A DNA stretch of 64,000 bases from Neoaquamicrobium sediminum (GCF_013240295.1 NZ_JABETK010000001.1:1922001-1986000), one strand, 5' to 3'; numbered from the stretch's first letter, positions 18,751 to 30,037 are shown. Notes: a model not told the origin generated them from the letters alone. Numbers and translations are program-made.

Positions 18751-19875
18751 ATGCTGCAGACAAGGGAGGCGCGCACGCTGCGCCCAGCCACTGCTTCGTC
18801 GTCATTGAAACTGACCGACATCACCGCGAAGGCCGCGCGGCTTGCCGCCTTCGACGATCACGAACAGATCTGGCTCGGTCAGGACGACGAACGTGGTCTC
18901 ACCGCCATTGTCGCGATCCACAATACCGCGCTTGGACCTGCATTGGGTGGCACGCGGGTGTGGCCGCACGCGACGTTCGACGCCGCACTCACCGACGCGC
19001 TGCGGCTTTCGTGCGGCATGACCTTCAAGTCTGCCATCGCGCGCATGCCGTTCGGCGGCGGCAAGGCCGTCATCAAGGCGGATTCGAAGACTGAAAAGAC
19101 CCCGGCAACGCTCGAGGCCTATGCCGAGATGCTGGCGGCCCTGAACGGCCAGTACTACACCGGCGAAGATGTCGGGCTGACGCTGGATGACGCCAACTTC
19201 CTGCGTGAACGCACGCCGAATGTGTCCGGCACCACCGTTGGCGGCAGCGGCAACCCTTCGCCCGTTACGGCGCTCGGGACGTTTCTAGGCGTCAAGGCTG
19301 CGTTGAAGCACGCGCGCGGTTCGGATGCCGTTTCAGGCCTGCGTATCGCCGTCCAGGGGCTGGGCTCCGTTGGCTGGTCGCTCTGCGAGCAGCTTCACAG
19401 CGAAGGCGCGTCGCTGATAGTCGCCGACATCGATGCGGCGCGCGTAGCCAAAGCCGGGGAGGCTTTCGGAGCCGAGGTGGTGGAGACGGAGACGATCGTC
19501 GCGGCTGAGGCCGATCTTTTCGCACCATGCGCGCTGGGCGGCGTGCTTTCGGCCGACACGATCCCGCATATGAAGGCACGCATTGTCGCAGGTGCGGCCA
19601 ACAACCAGCTCGCACGCCATGAGGATGCGGCCCATCTGATGCGGCGCGGCGTGCTGTACGCGCCCGACTACGTCATCAATGCCGGCGGCCTCATCAACGT
19701 GGCCGCCGAGCTTGCGCCGGAAGGCTACGACCGTGCGGAGGTCATGCGGCACGTGGCGCTTATCCCTGAGACACTGACAGACATTTTCCAGCGCGCCGAG
19801 GCCGAACAGCGGCCCACCAACGACATCGCGCAGGCAATTGCCGAAGAGCGTATCGCGCAGGCGCGCGCGGCCTGA
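18751..19875 (+). CDS. Glu/Leu/Phe/Val dehydrogenase family protein
   Basis: 374 aa; the ATG at 18751 has a GGGAGG site 8 bases upstream. Features are GPALGGTRVW, the catalytic-lysine motif MPFGGGKAVIK, YYTGEDVG, GNPSPVTALG and the NAD-binding VQGLGSVGWSL. The length and motifs are closest to leucine/phenylalanine dehydrogenases, which interconvert branched or aromatic amino acids and 2-oxo acids with NAD. Exact substrate not assigned. Single gene, convergent with ccmG. Confidence 0.88.
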   Translation: MLQTREARTLRPATASSSLKLTDITAKAARLAAFDDHEQIWLGQDDERGLTAIVAIHNTALGPALGGTRVWPHATFDAALTDALRLSCGMTFKSAIARMPFGGGKAVIKADSKTEKTPATLEAYAEMLAALNGQYYTGEDVGLTLDDANFLRERTPNVSGTTVGGSGNPSPVTALGTFLGVKAALKHARGSDAVSGLRIAVQGLGSVGWSLCEQLHSEGASLIVADIDAARVAKAGEAFGAEVVETETIVAAEADLFAPCALGGVLSADTIPHMKARIVAGAANNQLARHEDAAHLMRRGVLYAPDYVINAGGLINVAAELAPEGYDRAEVMRHVALIPETLTDIFQRAEAEQRPTNDIAQAIAEERIAQARAA

Positions 19876-19932
19876 CAAATTCGTTCAGGGGAACCGGACG
19901 GGTGACCGCACACAGAAGGCGGCCCCGGACGG

Positions 19933-20531
19933 TCATCTTTTGTTCGTGACTATTCTGTCGCGAGTGCTTTTCCGGATTTCCGGCATCAGGCCGGTGACGA
20001 TCGAATCCGGCGTGAACGGGCCGACATGCTTCCAGGCGATGCGGCCATCCTTGCCCACGAGAAACGTCTCCGGCACGCCGTAGACGCCCCAGTCGATCGC
20101 GGCTCGGCCATTGCCGTCGACTCCGATCTGCGCGTACGGATTGCCGAGTTCGCCCAGAAAGCGCCGGGCGTTTTCCGGTCTGTCCTTGTAGTTGAGGCCG
20201 GCTACGACGATGCGGGGATCCTGCGCCATCTGCATCAGCAGCGGATGCTCCTGCCGGCAGGGCGCACACCACGAAGCCCAGACATTGACCAATGTCACCT
20301 TGCCCTCGAACCGGGTCGAATCGAGACCGGGCAGGCCGGTACCGTCCAGCGGGGGAGGGACGTTTGCGGCGCCTCGGCGCCGATGAGTGCTGACGGGACC
20401 ACTGAGTTGTCGCGGCCGGAAAGAAGCTGGGCGAGAAAGATCGCAGCAAGCGCCATGAAAAGCCCAAGCGGCAGCAGGGCCAGCCAGAGCCGCCGCGACC
20501 TGGGCCGGGCGCTTTCCGTTTCGGTGCTCAT
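19933..20531 (-). pseudogene. ccmG: Thiol:disulfide interchange protein CcmG/DsbE (frameshifted as sequenced)
   Basis: An N-terminal membrane anchor (LWLALLPLGLFMALAAIFLAQ) and the periplasmic thioredoxin domain with WASWCAPC are in different frames. The break is a run of five G on the plus strand at 20351-20355; one more base joins TSLP to PLDGTGLPGLD and gives about 199 aa, normal for CcmG. It reduces apocytochrome c before heme attachment. It ends the minus-strand ccmB-ccmC-ccmD-ccmG run and its start overlaps the ccmD stop by 4 bp. Confidence 0.85.
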
Positions 20532-20698
20532 TGCGCGGCCGGCCTCGCGTCAGAGCGGCGGCGGATGCCTGCCGCCTCGAGCCGGGACAATTCACGCTTG
20601 CGGTTGCGCTGGTCGATCAGAATCCAGCCGATCAGGCCAAGGATCACCAACGCGGAGATACCATAGGCGGCAGAGACGTAGAGGGCATGCGCGCTCAC
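20528..20698 (-). CDS. ccmD: Heme exporter protein CcmD
   Basis: 56 aa from a GTG at 20698 that overlaps the ccmC stop (GTGA). A short periplasmic N-terminus, one membrane span (GISALVILGLIGWILI) and a basic C-terminal tail (DQRNRKRELSRLEAAG) are typical of CcmD. CcmD links the CcmABC complex to holo-CcmE release during cytochrome c maturation. Confidence 0.85.
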   Translation of the reverse strand: MSAHALYVSAAYGISALVILGLIGWILIDQRNRKRELSRLEAAGIRRRSDARPAAQ

Positions 20699-21466
20699 GA
20701 AGCGGTCCTTTCCGCGTCGGCCGACCGGACTGCCAGCCGCCGCATCGCGATAACCCGGCGTCGCCAGATTTCCGTTCGCATTGTCATCATGTGCAAGGTG
20801 AAGAACAGCAGCGTGAAGCCGAGCGCACAGACAAGCAGCGGCCACAGCAGCGTCGGATGGATCGTCGGGCCGTCGAGCCGGATGACGGACGCCGGCTGGT
20901 GCAGCGTGTTCCACCAGTCGACCGAGAACTTGATGATGGGAATGTTCACGAAGCCGACCAGCGTGACGATCGCCGCAGCGCGCGCTGCGGGAAGGATCGT
21001 CGAGCGCGCGCGTCAGCGCGATGATGCCCAGATACATCAGGAACAGGATGAAGACGGAGGTCAGGCGCGCGTCCCAGACCCACCATGTGCCCCACATCGG
21101 CTTGCCCCAGATCGAACCGGTGGCGAGTGCAAGCAGCGTGAACGCGGCGCCGACGGGTGCGGCTGCCTTCAGCGAGACGTCGGCCAACGGATGCCGCCAG
21201 ACCAGCGTGCCGAGCGCCGAGACGGCCATCAGCGAGTAGCACATCATCGCCAGCCACGCGAACGGCACATGCAGGTACATGATCCGTACGGTTATGCCCT
21301 GCTGGTAGTCTTCGGGTGCTGCGAAACCCATCCAGATGCCGGCCGCCAGTGTCAGCGCCGAAAGCGCTGCCAGCCACGGCACGAGCCGGTCGGCCAGCGC
21401 GACGAAACGGGTCGGGTTGGCTAGGTCGATCCAGCGTGTTGTCTGTGCGGTTGCGGTATCGCTCAT
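20695..21466 (-). pseudogene. ccmC: Heme ABC exporter permease CcmC (frameshifted as sequenced)
   Basis: Six-helix heme-handling protein with the tryptophan-rich motif WGTWWVWDARLTS near residue 127 in one frame. The frame after about 20975-20989 (a GC dinucleotide repeat) continues as VNIPIIKFSVDWWNTLHQPAS, up to the 20695 stop. Either two bases are missing from the GC repeat or one is extra; the first preserves the usual residue spacing. CcmC delivers heme to CcmE. It overlaps ccmD by 4 bp. Confidence 0.85.
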
Positions 21467-21545
21467 GCGCTTTTCTTAGGCTCACGCTCGGGCGCTTGCA
21501 ATTGCGGCGCATCAAACTCGCGTGAGTGTCTTCGCCGCACGGTCG

Positions 21546-22211
21546 TCAGTCGGACCCGCCCTTGAGAGCCAAAGCGGCTGCAAACGGCCCGATCACGGCG
21601 AAGAACAACGTCAAGGCGGCAAGAATGAGGAAGGGAGGGAGGAATGGATCGGGATCGTTGACCGCGCCGTAGGCTGCGGACACCCCGAAGATCAGCACGG
21701 GTATGGTCAGCGGCAGGACAAGCACCGATACAAGCAAACCGCCGCGCGGCAGAGCGACCGCGACCGCGGCTCCGACCGCGCCGATGAAGGCGATGGCCGG
21801 CGTGCCGACGAGCAGCGTCAGCGTCGTCGCACCGATCCCCAGCGGGTCCATGTTCATGAACAGGCCAAGCAGAGGCGAGGCGACCACCAGCGGCAGCACC
21901 GCCGCCGTCCAGTGCGCGAGGCATTTGACGAAGACGCTCAGCGCCAGCATGTGACGGCCTTCCGCCAACAGGATCACGTCCAGCGCGCCGTCCTCGCGCT
22001 CTGCCTGAAACAAACGGTCGAGGCCGAGCAGCGAGGCCAGAAGCGCGCCGATCCACAGGATGGCGGGGCCGATGCGGGCCAGCAGGTTGAGGTCCGGTCC
22101 GACACCGAACGGAACGACGGCCACCACGGCGAGGAAGAACAGGATGCCGACCAGCGCCCCGCCGCCGGCCCGGATGCCAAGGCGAAGATCGCGGACGAAG
22201 AGGGCTAGCAT
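21546..22211 (-). CDS. ccmB: Heme exporter protein CcmB
   Basis: 221 aa with about six hydrophobic segments. The conserved cytoplasmic stretch LDRLFQAEREDGALDVILL and the LPLVVASPLLGL region identify CcmB, the permease partner of CcmA. The complex powers release of heme-loaded CcmE. It lies 79 bp upstream of ccmC and is separated from ccmA by an unusual 219-bp gap filled by an inverted repeat. Confidence 0.93.
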   Translation of the reverse strand: MLALFVRDLRLGIRAGGGALVGILFFLAVVAVVPFGVGPDLNLLARIGPAILWIGALLASLLGLDRLFQAEREDGALDVILLAEGRHMLALSVFVKCLAHWTAAVLPLVVASPLLGLFMNMDPLGIGATTLTLLVGTPAIAFIGAVGAAVAVALPRGGLLVSVLVLPLTIPVLIFGVSAAYGAVNDPDPFLPPFLILAALTLFFAVIGPFAAALALKGGSD

Positions 22212-22261
22212 GGGGCTTCATGCCCTGGTCTGGGTAGGCAAATAGCAGCCTTGAGCCCTAT

Positions 22262-22419
22262 GTTGCCCCCTCTGTCCTGCCGGACATCTCCCCCACGAGG
22301 GGGAGATCGGCAGCTTAGCGCGCACCGTTCCTACTGCAACGCCGGCGATTGGCGAAAGCCGCGCGGCCGGCTGATCTCCCCCTCGTGGGGGAGATGTCCG
22401 GCAGGACAGAGGGGGCAAC
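22262..22419. repeat. 47-bp perfect inverted repeat with hairpin arms (mobile repeat-like)
   Basis: Arms 22262-22308 and 22373-22419 are perfect reverse complements around a 64-bp spacer. Each arm also contains its own hairpin (22286-22307, ATCTCCCCC and GGGGGAGAT around ACGA). The pair lies exactly between ccmB and ccmA. Repeats of this sequence type are, from memory, dispersed in Mesorhizobium-type genomes. It has no coding capacity, so it is a miniature repeat rather than an insertion sequence. Confidence 0.8.
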
Positions 22420-22430
22420 GTAGGGAGCCG

Positions 22431-23042
22431 TCATTCCCGGTGCTCTCCCATCTTCAAAGCCTTCGCCCCTTCGAGCCCCAGCGGCAGGTGGGTGGCGGCG
22501 AGGATGATGCCGCCGTCCTCGAGATGCGCCCGCATCAACGCGGCGAATTGCCCTTCAGAAGCCTTGTCGAGCCCTGCCGTCGGTTCGTCTAGCAGCCAGA
22601 CCGGACGGTAGCTGACAAGCAGCCTGGCAATCGCGATGCGCCGTTTCTGTCCGGTGGAGAGGTAGCCGTAAGGCAGGTGGCCGATCTGCGGAAGGCCCAC
22701 CATGTCCAGCGCTTCGTCGATCGGAAGATGCGGCTCGCCGGCAAAGTCCTGCCAGAAATGCAGGTTCTCATCCACGCTCAGCGCTGTCTTCATCGCGTTG
22801 GCGTGGCCGAGATAGTGGCAGGCCGAGGCTATGTCTGGCCATTGCTCGCCGCCACCGTCCAGCCGAATCAGGCCGCCGCTTGCCGGCAGGAGGCCGGCGA
22901 CAATGCGCAGCAGCGTCGACTTGCCGGCGCCGTTCGGGCCGGTCACGACGAGGCCTTCGCCCTCTCCGATGGCAAAGCTTACATCGGAGAAAACCGGCTC
23001 TCCGCCGCGTTCTCCCGCCAGGTTCTCGGCAATCAGCCGCAT
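22431..23042 (-). CDS. ccmA: Heme ABC exporter ATP-binding protein CcmA
   Basis: 203 aa from the ATG at 23042 (MRLIAENLAGERGGEPVF), the standard CcmA length. Walker A is GPNGAGKST near residue 38, signature LSTGQKRR, Walker B VWLLDEPTAGLD. It hydrolyses ATP to release holo-CcmE. Longer upstream frames are not family-like. It is divergent from acnA; the gap holds an Irr-type box. Confidence 0.92.
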   Translation of the reverse strand: MRLIAENLAGERGGEPVFSDVSFAIGEGEGLVVTGPNGAGKSTLLRIVAGLLPASGGLIRLDGGGEQWPDIASACHYLGHANAMKTALSVDENLHFWQDFAGEPHLPIDEALDMVGLPQIGHLPYGYLSTGQKRRIAIARLLVSYRPVWLLDEPTAGLDKASEGQFAALMRAHLEDGGIILAATHLPLGLEGAKALKMGEHRE

Positions 23043-23108
23043 GCCTTCCAGTTCTCCGGCTGCGCCGGACCACCCGGTGCGATGCAGCAAATTCACCCCA
23101 AAGCGCTC

Positions 23109-23121
23109 TAGAACTATTCTA
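23109..23121. promoter_or_regulatory. Predicted Irr (iron control element) box between ccmA and acnA
   Basis: TAGAA-CTA-TTCTA is a perfect 5-bp palindrome matching the core of the rhizobial Irr element (TTTAGAA-N3-TTCTAAA type). It is 67 bp upstream of ccmA and 200 bp upstream of acnA. Aconitase and cytochrome c maturation are reported Irr-type targets in Rhizobiales (from memory). The rest of the 278-bp gap shows no gene. Confidence 0.55.
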
Positions 23122-23320
23122 CGAAATTCTCTATATGCGGGGCAACCGTGCCAGCGGTCGGCACGGGAACCATATTGCGCCGAACCAGCGCGCGCGCCGC
23201 CTTGAACGGCCGGGTCGCACGGGAACGGACAGCGGAAATGACCGTACCCGCACCTTTGCGCGTGATGAGCATGCACTGGCGTCCGTTACCCAATCGGCAA
23301 CCGAACGTTAGGGATCGCAC

Positions 23321-26010
<2,690 letters not shown>

Positions 26011-26490
26011 TCACCAGCCGGGAAACGAAACGCCAAGCGCCTCGGTTTCATCGTTGATGATGCCGAGGCGCGCTTCCATCGCCGCAATTTCCTCCTGCGT
26101 GATGGTCCTACGGGCCTCGATCTCCAGGAACAGCTGCTCCAGGCCGCCCGGCGTCACGGTGGCGAACATCTGGCCTTCCTCGTCACTGATATTCACCCAG
26201 CCATGACGCACATGCGGCGGCAGCACCACAACCGAGCCGGGTGGCGCGTCGAACTCGTCGTCACCGCAATGGAAGCGATAGAGGCCGCGGATCACACGAA
26301 AGACCTCGGTCTCGCGCGTATGTGTGTGCGGTGCGGGGCCTTTTCCGGGTGGCGTGAACGTCTCCCACATGCCGAAGGCGCCGTCGGTCTCGGCAGCAGT
26401 GGCATGCACGATCATGCGCGCGCCGAAGGGCGTTCGCCCAATGCGCTCACTGCCCGGTATCGATACGACTGCGCTTGTGAAGCTGGACAT
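26011..26490 (-). CDS. Cupin domain protein
   Basis: 159 aa with one cupin barrel: motif 1 GKGPAPHTHTRETEVFRVIRG contributes the His-His-Glu metal ligands and motif 2 PPHVRHGWVNISDEEG the last His. Small stand-alone cupins have varied roles, often metal-dependent sugar or quinone chemistry, and this one cannot be assigned. Convergent with acnA; separated by 79 bp from the ceramidase-like gene upstream. Confidence 0.82.
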   Translation of the reverse strand: MSSFTSAVVSIPGSERIGRTPFGARMIVHATAAETDGAFGMWETFTPPGKGPAPHTHTRETEVFRVIRGLYRFHCGDDEFDAPPGSVVVLPPHVRHGWVNISDEEGQMFATVTPGGLEQLFLEIEARRTITQEEIAAMEARLGIINDETEALGVSFPGW

Positions 26491-26569
26491 GGGAACGACC
26501 TCTCCGTGTCATCCCCGATCATACCATAGTTGCGGCAAGGCGACGCTTACTGCAAAGGGGCCTGCAGGT

Positions 26570-27271
26570 TCATCCGGCCGACTGAATGGGTGGCCGTGCG
26601 AGCCGGGCATCGCCTGCGGCTCCATATCGCGCAACGGCTGCCAGCAGCACGCCCAGAAGGAGCCCGTTGAGCGTGTGCCAGAGGAAATGCGTGCCGAGCG
26701 GCATGGCTTCGCACACATGCGGGTCGAGTGCACGGAAGCTGACGGATACGACGAAGATGCCGGCGGCTGCCAGGTTGTACCAGCCGGCCGGGTGTCCGCT
26801 TCGCAGAACCAGCAGACCGAACACGAATAGCGCCAGGAAAGGCGGCAGATAGCCGGTCGAACCGTTGGAGGCGTCACGCAGCCAGTCTGGCACGAGCGCC
26901 GTGAAAACGCCGGCTACGACATAGAACGCCACGAACGCCATCAGTGACGACAGCCAGGGCAGGCCCATGAATCGGCGCAGGTTGAACAGGGTATAGGCAA
27001 GCGTGAAGCCGGCTATCGGCAGGATGTCGGCCCACATAGTGAGCCGGGTGGCGAAGGTGTGGAACAGGAAGGAGCCGACGCCGATCGCCACTACCCACCA
27101 GCAAAGCAATTCCGAGAAGGCGTCTTTCCCGCGCCGCCGCGTTGCGTAAAGGCCCCACAGCCCGGCCATCACGAAAGCGAGATTGGTCAGTGCATTGACG
27201 GGCTCTGACCAGAATTCCGGCCCGGTACGTTCGCAATAGAGGTCGAAACGGATCTGCAGATCGTCAAACAT
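26570..27271 (-). CDS. Alkaline ceramidase-family (CREST) membrane protein
   Basis: 233 aa with about seven membrane segments. Family residues include SEPVNALTNLAFVMAG near the N-terminus, SFLFHTFATRLTMWADILPI in the middle, and HFLWHTLNGL near the C-terminus; these give the Ser, Asp and three His residues that bind zinc in CREST hydrolases. The reaction is amide hydrolysis of sphingolipids in eukaryotes; the bacterial substrate is unknown. Single gene. Confidence 0.82.
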   Translation of the reverse strand: MFDDLQIRFDLYCERTGPEFWSEPVNALTNLAFVMAGLWGLYATRRRGKDAFSELLCWWVVAIGVGSFLFHTFATRLTMWADILPIAGFTLAYTLFNLRRFMGLPWLSSLMAFVAFYVVAGVFTALVPDWLRDASNGSTGYLPPFLALFVFGLLVLRSGHPAGWYNLAAAGIFVVSVSFRALDPHVCEAMPLGTHFLWHTLNGLLLGVLLAAVARYGAAGDARLARPPIQSAG

Positions 27272-27421
27272 TCGCGGCTCCGAAGCACAGCATTGAAGAT
27301 TGGTACAAAAATTTCACCGCAACGTGACTTTCCGTTGAGGGCTGCGATGCCTAATCTGCGCAGCCATCAAGAAGGGTCCGGTCGGGGACCCGACAGGGAA
27401 ATTCGGAAACAACCATTGGGC

Positions 27422-28177
27422 GTGAACCTTCTCAGGCTGGCGACGGCCGTGCTCCTGCTTGCATTGCCCTATGGCGCGCTCGCCGAGGAAAATGTCAAGC
27501 GGCCGAAGGCTGTCGTGGAGCTCTTTACAAGCCAGGGCTGCAATTCGTGTCCGCCAGCGGACGAGACGCTAAGTCGCCTTGCGCTAGCCGGTGACGTGGT
27601 GGCTCTGGCCTACCACGTCGACTACTGGGACTATCTCGGTTGGCGCGACACGCTCGCCAGCGCCGACAACACCGCGCGCCAGCAGGAATACAACCGCGCC
27701 TTCGGGAACCGCTCAGTCTACACGCCCCAGGCGGTCGTCAACGGCCGCCAGCAGATGAATGGCGCCAAGCGCGGCAAGGTCGAGGCGGCCATAGAGCGCA
27801 TGTCGGGTACCGCGGAAGGCATGGTCGTTGACGTCAAGGTCTCCTACAGCGGCGATTCGGTCATCATCGAGACCGGCGAATTGCCGCGTTCGGTCGACGA
27901 AGCACATGTCGTGCTGGTCTATTTCAATGCGGCGAGCGAGGTGGAAATCACCCGCGGCGAAAATCGCGGCCGCAACTTCACTTATCTGAACGCCGTGTCG
28001 GGCTTTCACTCGGCAGGCATGTGGCACGGCAAGAAGGCGCGGTTCGAATTGCCGATGAGCGAAGTCGCCAAGAAGGGCGCCGGCGGCTGCGCCGTGCTCG
28101 TGCAGGAGATGGTGTCGGGTGGACTACCCGGCCCGATCCTGGGCGCCGCGATCGTTACCCGTCCCCCAAACTGGTGA
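27422..28177 (+). CDS. DUF1223 domain-containing secreted protein
   Basis: 251 aa from a GTG at 27422, chosen because it begins a signal peptide (LLRLATAVLLLALPYGALA). In-frame ATGs at 27347 and 27293 are possible but would hide the signal. The DUF1223 core starts VVELFTSQGCNSCPPAD with a CxxC, followed by HVDYWDYLGWRD and YTPQAVVNG. A thioredoxin-like periplasmic fold is inferred. The family is often next to acnA in rhizobia. Function not established. Confidence 0.82.
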   Translation: MNLLRLATAVLLLALPYGALAEENVKRPKAVVELFTSQGCNSCPPADETLSRLALAGDVVALAYHVDYWDYLGWRDTLASADNTARQQEYNRAFGNRSVYTPQAVVNGRQQMNGAKRGKVEAAIERMSGTAEGMVVDVKVSYSGDSVIIETGELPRSVDEAHVVLVYFNAASEVEITRGENRGRNFTYLNAVSGFHSAGMWHGKKARFELPMSEVAKKGAGGCAVLVQEMVSGGLPGPILGAAIVTRPPNW

Positions 28178-28199
28178 AGACACCGTCAGACGGTTCCCG

Positions 28200-28234
28200 T
28201 AAAAACAAAAACCGGCACTGGGACCAGCGCCGGT
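28200..28234 (-). terminator. Intrinsic terminator, minus strand
   Basis: ACCGGCGCTGG, a 2-3 base loop and its complement form the stem, then five T, G and five T. It ends a minus-strand transcript in a region with no minus-strand gene, which is the main evidence for the small RNA. Confidence 0.7.
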
Positions 28235-28400
28235 GATTGCTTGCTTTGGGATCGTCGTGCCCTTGACGTCCGGGCGTTCACCCGGAGTTGGTTCGATCCG
28301 ACCTTGCCCCGTGGGCGGGGGCTTGGGGTTACAGGGCCTTGCCGGACCGAACCGTCTCAGGCAACAGGTGGATGGTCGCCACACAATGGGGCGTCAGCTT
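28200..28400 (-). ncRNA. Candidate small structured RNA with intrinsic terminator
   Basis: Read on the minus strand, GGUUCGGUCC (28353-28344) pairs with GGAUCGAACC (28299-28290). A second hairpin UCCGGG/CCCGGA covers 28269-28286. An 11-bp hairpin with one mismatch (28211-28234) followed by UUUUUGUUUUU acts as a terminator. No gene lies on the minus strand here. The CUGAGACG-GUUCG start and C-rich middle recall 6S RNA, but I cannot confirm this. The 5' end near 28400 is a guess. Confidence 0.5.
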
Positions 28401-28595
28401 GGATAAAATGCGGCGACAATAAGGCGAGCCATCACCAATCACGACACGCCGTGGCACTTTGTGATGCAATGTGACGGAACTTTTTCGACTTCACATCGAA
28501 CCCTGACGTGACCCGCGCTGGGCAACGGGGCTTGCATTTCCGGTCTGGAAGCGCGACCTTCGTATTGTCGTCGAACTGTCACGAAAGGCCACTGC

Positions 28596-28982
28596 ATGAC
28601 CGATCACGGCACCGGAGCGGAGGGTAAGGACGATTCCGCAATATTGATCCCGCTCCACGAAAGGCGGCGCGAGCGGGATGAGCTTCCGGTAACCTTTCAT
28701 CGGCGAGAGCTCGATCAGATCCTGAAAATCTACGGCACCATGGTCGCGGCAGGCGAATGGCGCGACTACGCCATCGACCATCTGCGGGACCGTGCAGTGT
28801 TCTCGGTCTTTCGGCGCACCAGCGAAGTGCCGCTCTACCAGATCGTCAAGACGCCGGCGCTGGCGCGACGACAGGGCGCCTTTTCGGTGGTCGCCGCGAG
28901 CGGGATGATCCTCAAGCGCGGACATGAACTCGGCCGCGTTCTTGCCGTTTTCGACAAGCCGCTGAAGCTGGTGGGTACCTGA
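28596..28982 (+). CDS. DUF2794-like conserved protein
   Basis: 128 aa, soluble, charged. The central MVAAGEWRDYAIDHLRDRAVFSVFRR and ASGMILKRGHELGRVL regions match an alphaproteobacterial family I associate with DUF2794; the name is from memory. No motif suggests catalysis. The 28401-28595 gap before it holds its presumed promoter; nothing else is seen. Confidence 0.65.
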   Translation: MTDHGTGAEGKDDSAILIPLHERRRERDELPVTFHRRELDQILKIYGTMVAAGEWRDYAIDHLRDRAVFSVFRRTSEVPLYQIVKTPALARRQGAFSVVAASGMILKRGHELGRVLAVFDKPLKLVGT

Positions 28983-28986
28983 ACGC

Positions 28987-30024
28987 CTAATGACCGGGCG
29001 CGTCGTCGTCGGTGTCGGCCTCGTTGCCGCCCGCCGGCTCGATCGCGGCAATCCAGCGGTTGATTTCGGCATGCGCCGCGGTATCCGAAGCCTCTGCCGT
29101 CACATGGGCCTGCTGGCGCAGGGCCAGTCGCATCGCGACGCGGCCGAGGCGCGTGCGCGGCAGACCATAGCTAGTCGGTTCGTCGGCACGTGAAACCGCC
29201 TCCAGCACCCGCGTCTTTTCGGCGACGGCTTCCGTCGATCCGAAACGGACGAGCATCTGCTGGAAGGCTTCATGCAACGCGGCGTCGAACGGGCGGTCTT
29301 CGCCCATCGCGCCGATCACGGGATTGCCGGGATGAAGCGAGCCGAGCGGCAGCAACCCTTTCGGTATCGGCGTGTTTGCCGAGTGCGTGCGACCGGTGGC
29401 GAGCAGTTTGGGTAGCAGGTGGGTGTGGGGTCCGGGCGGGGAGACGCCGCCCGTGTCCGGCCCTCCGATCTTCTGATAAACCTCGACGCGACCGATATTG
29501 GTGATCGCCACGCGGTGCGGATGGGCCGCGAGGATGGCCGGCATCGCCGGATTGCCGGGTTCGAACAGCGAGCGCCCTTCGGCCTGCCGCAAGGTTTCGA
29601 GCAGCGCCGGATCGGCAGTCCTGATGCAGAAATCGCATTGCGGCAGCGAAAGCCCCATGTCGAACAGTACGCCATCGCGGTCCTGCGGCCGCACAGCGTC
29701 GGTGTCAGGCCCTAGCTCGGTGAGAACGGTGCGGGCGGTGCGGCGTGCCGCGTGTTCCGGCAAACACAATGCGACCGCCTGCGTCCAGCGATGGGCACGC
29801 GGGCTCAGGGTTTCGTAGGCGATGGGCACGATCTCGGCGACACCGTCGGCATTGATGCGGATACCGCCTCTCGATGTAGCTCTGGCAAGGCCGGCTGCGT
29901 CGTCAACCTGCGGCTTTTCCCCTTCGTCGTGATGGAACTCGGCGATCGCGCCGAACGTGCCCATGCTCCAGCCGGAGCGCCAGTCGCAAAGATGTTCGGC
30001 AAGGAGTTGCGGCAGCTGCGTCAT
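28987..30024 (-). CDS. Conserved protein of the cobalamin uptake operon (unknown function)
   Basis: 345 aa from the ATG at 30024 (MTQLPQLLAEHLC). No signal peptide or membrane span. Notable motifs: SLPQCDFCIRT (CxxC, about residue 130), a PGPHTHLLPKLL histidine motif and GRTHSANTPIPKG. I know similar proteins only as an uncharacterised family found beside rhizobial heme/B12 transporters (possibly DUF6925). It is the last gene of a five-gene operon under the cobalamin riboswitch. A role in processing or trafficking of the imported corrinoid is inferred from context only. Confidence 0.7.
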   Translation of the reverse strand: MTQLPQLLAEHLCDWRSGWSMGTFGAIAEFHHDEGEKPQVDDAAGLARATSRGGIRINADGVAEIVPIAYETLSPRAHRWTQAVALCLPEHAARRTARTVLTELGPDTDAVRPQDRDGVLFDMGLSLPQCDFCIRTADPALLETLRQAEGRSLFEPGNPAMPAILAAHPHRVAITNIGRVEVYQKIGGPDTGGVSPPGPHTHLLPKLLATGRTHSANTPIPKGLLPLGSLHPGNPVIGAMGEDRPFDAALHEAFQQMLVRFGSTEAVAEKTRVLEAVSRADEPTSYGLPRTRLGRVAMRLALRQQAHVTAEASDTAAHAEINRWIAAIEPAGGNEADTDDDAPGH

Positions 30025-30037
30025 TGTCTTCGCCTCG

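Noticed and set aside
22262..22419. Possible CRISPR-like repeat pair
   Set aside because: Only two copies in inverted orientation with a single spacer, and no cas genes; a palindromic dispersed repeat fits better.
28290..28299. T-arm-like GGTTCGATCC suggesting a tRNA
   Set aside because: No acceptor stem, anticodon arm or CCA fits around it; it pairs with 28344-28353 as part of the larger hairpin.
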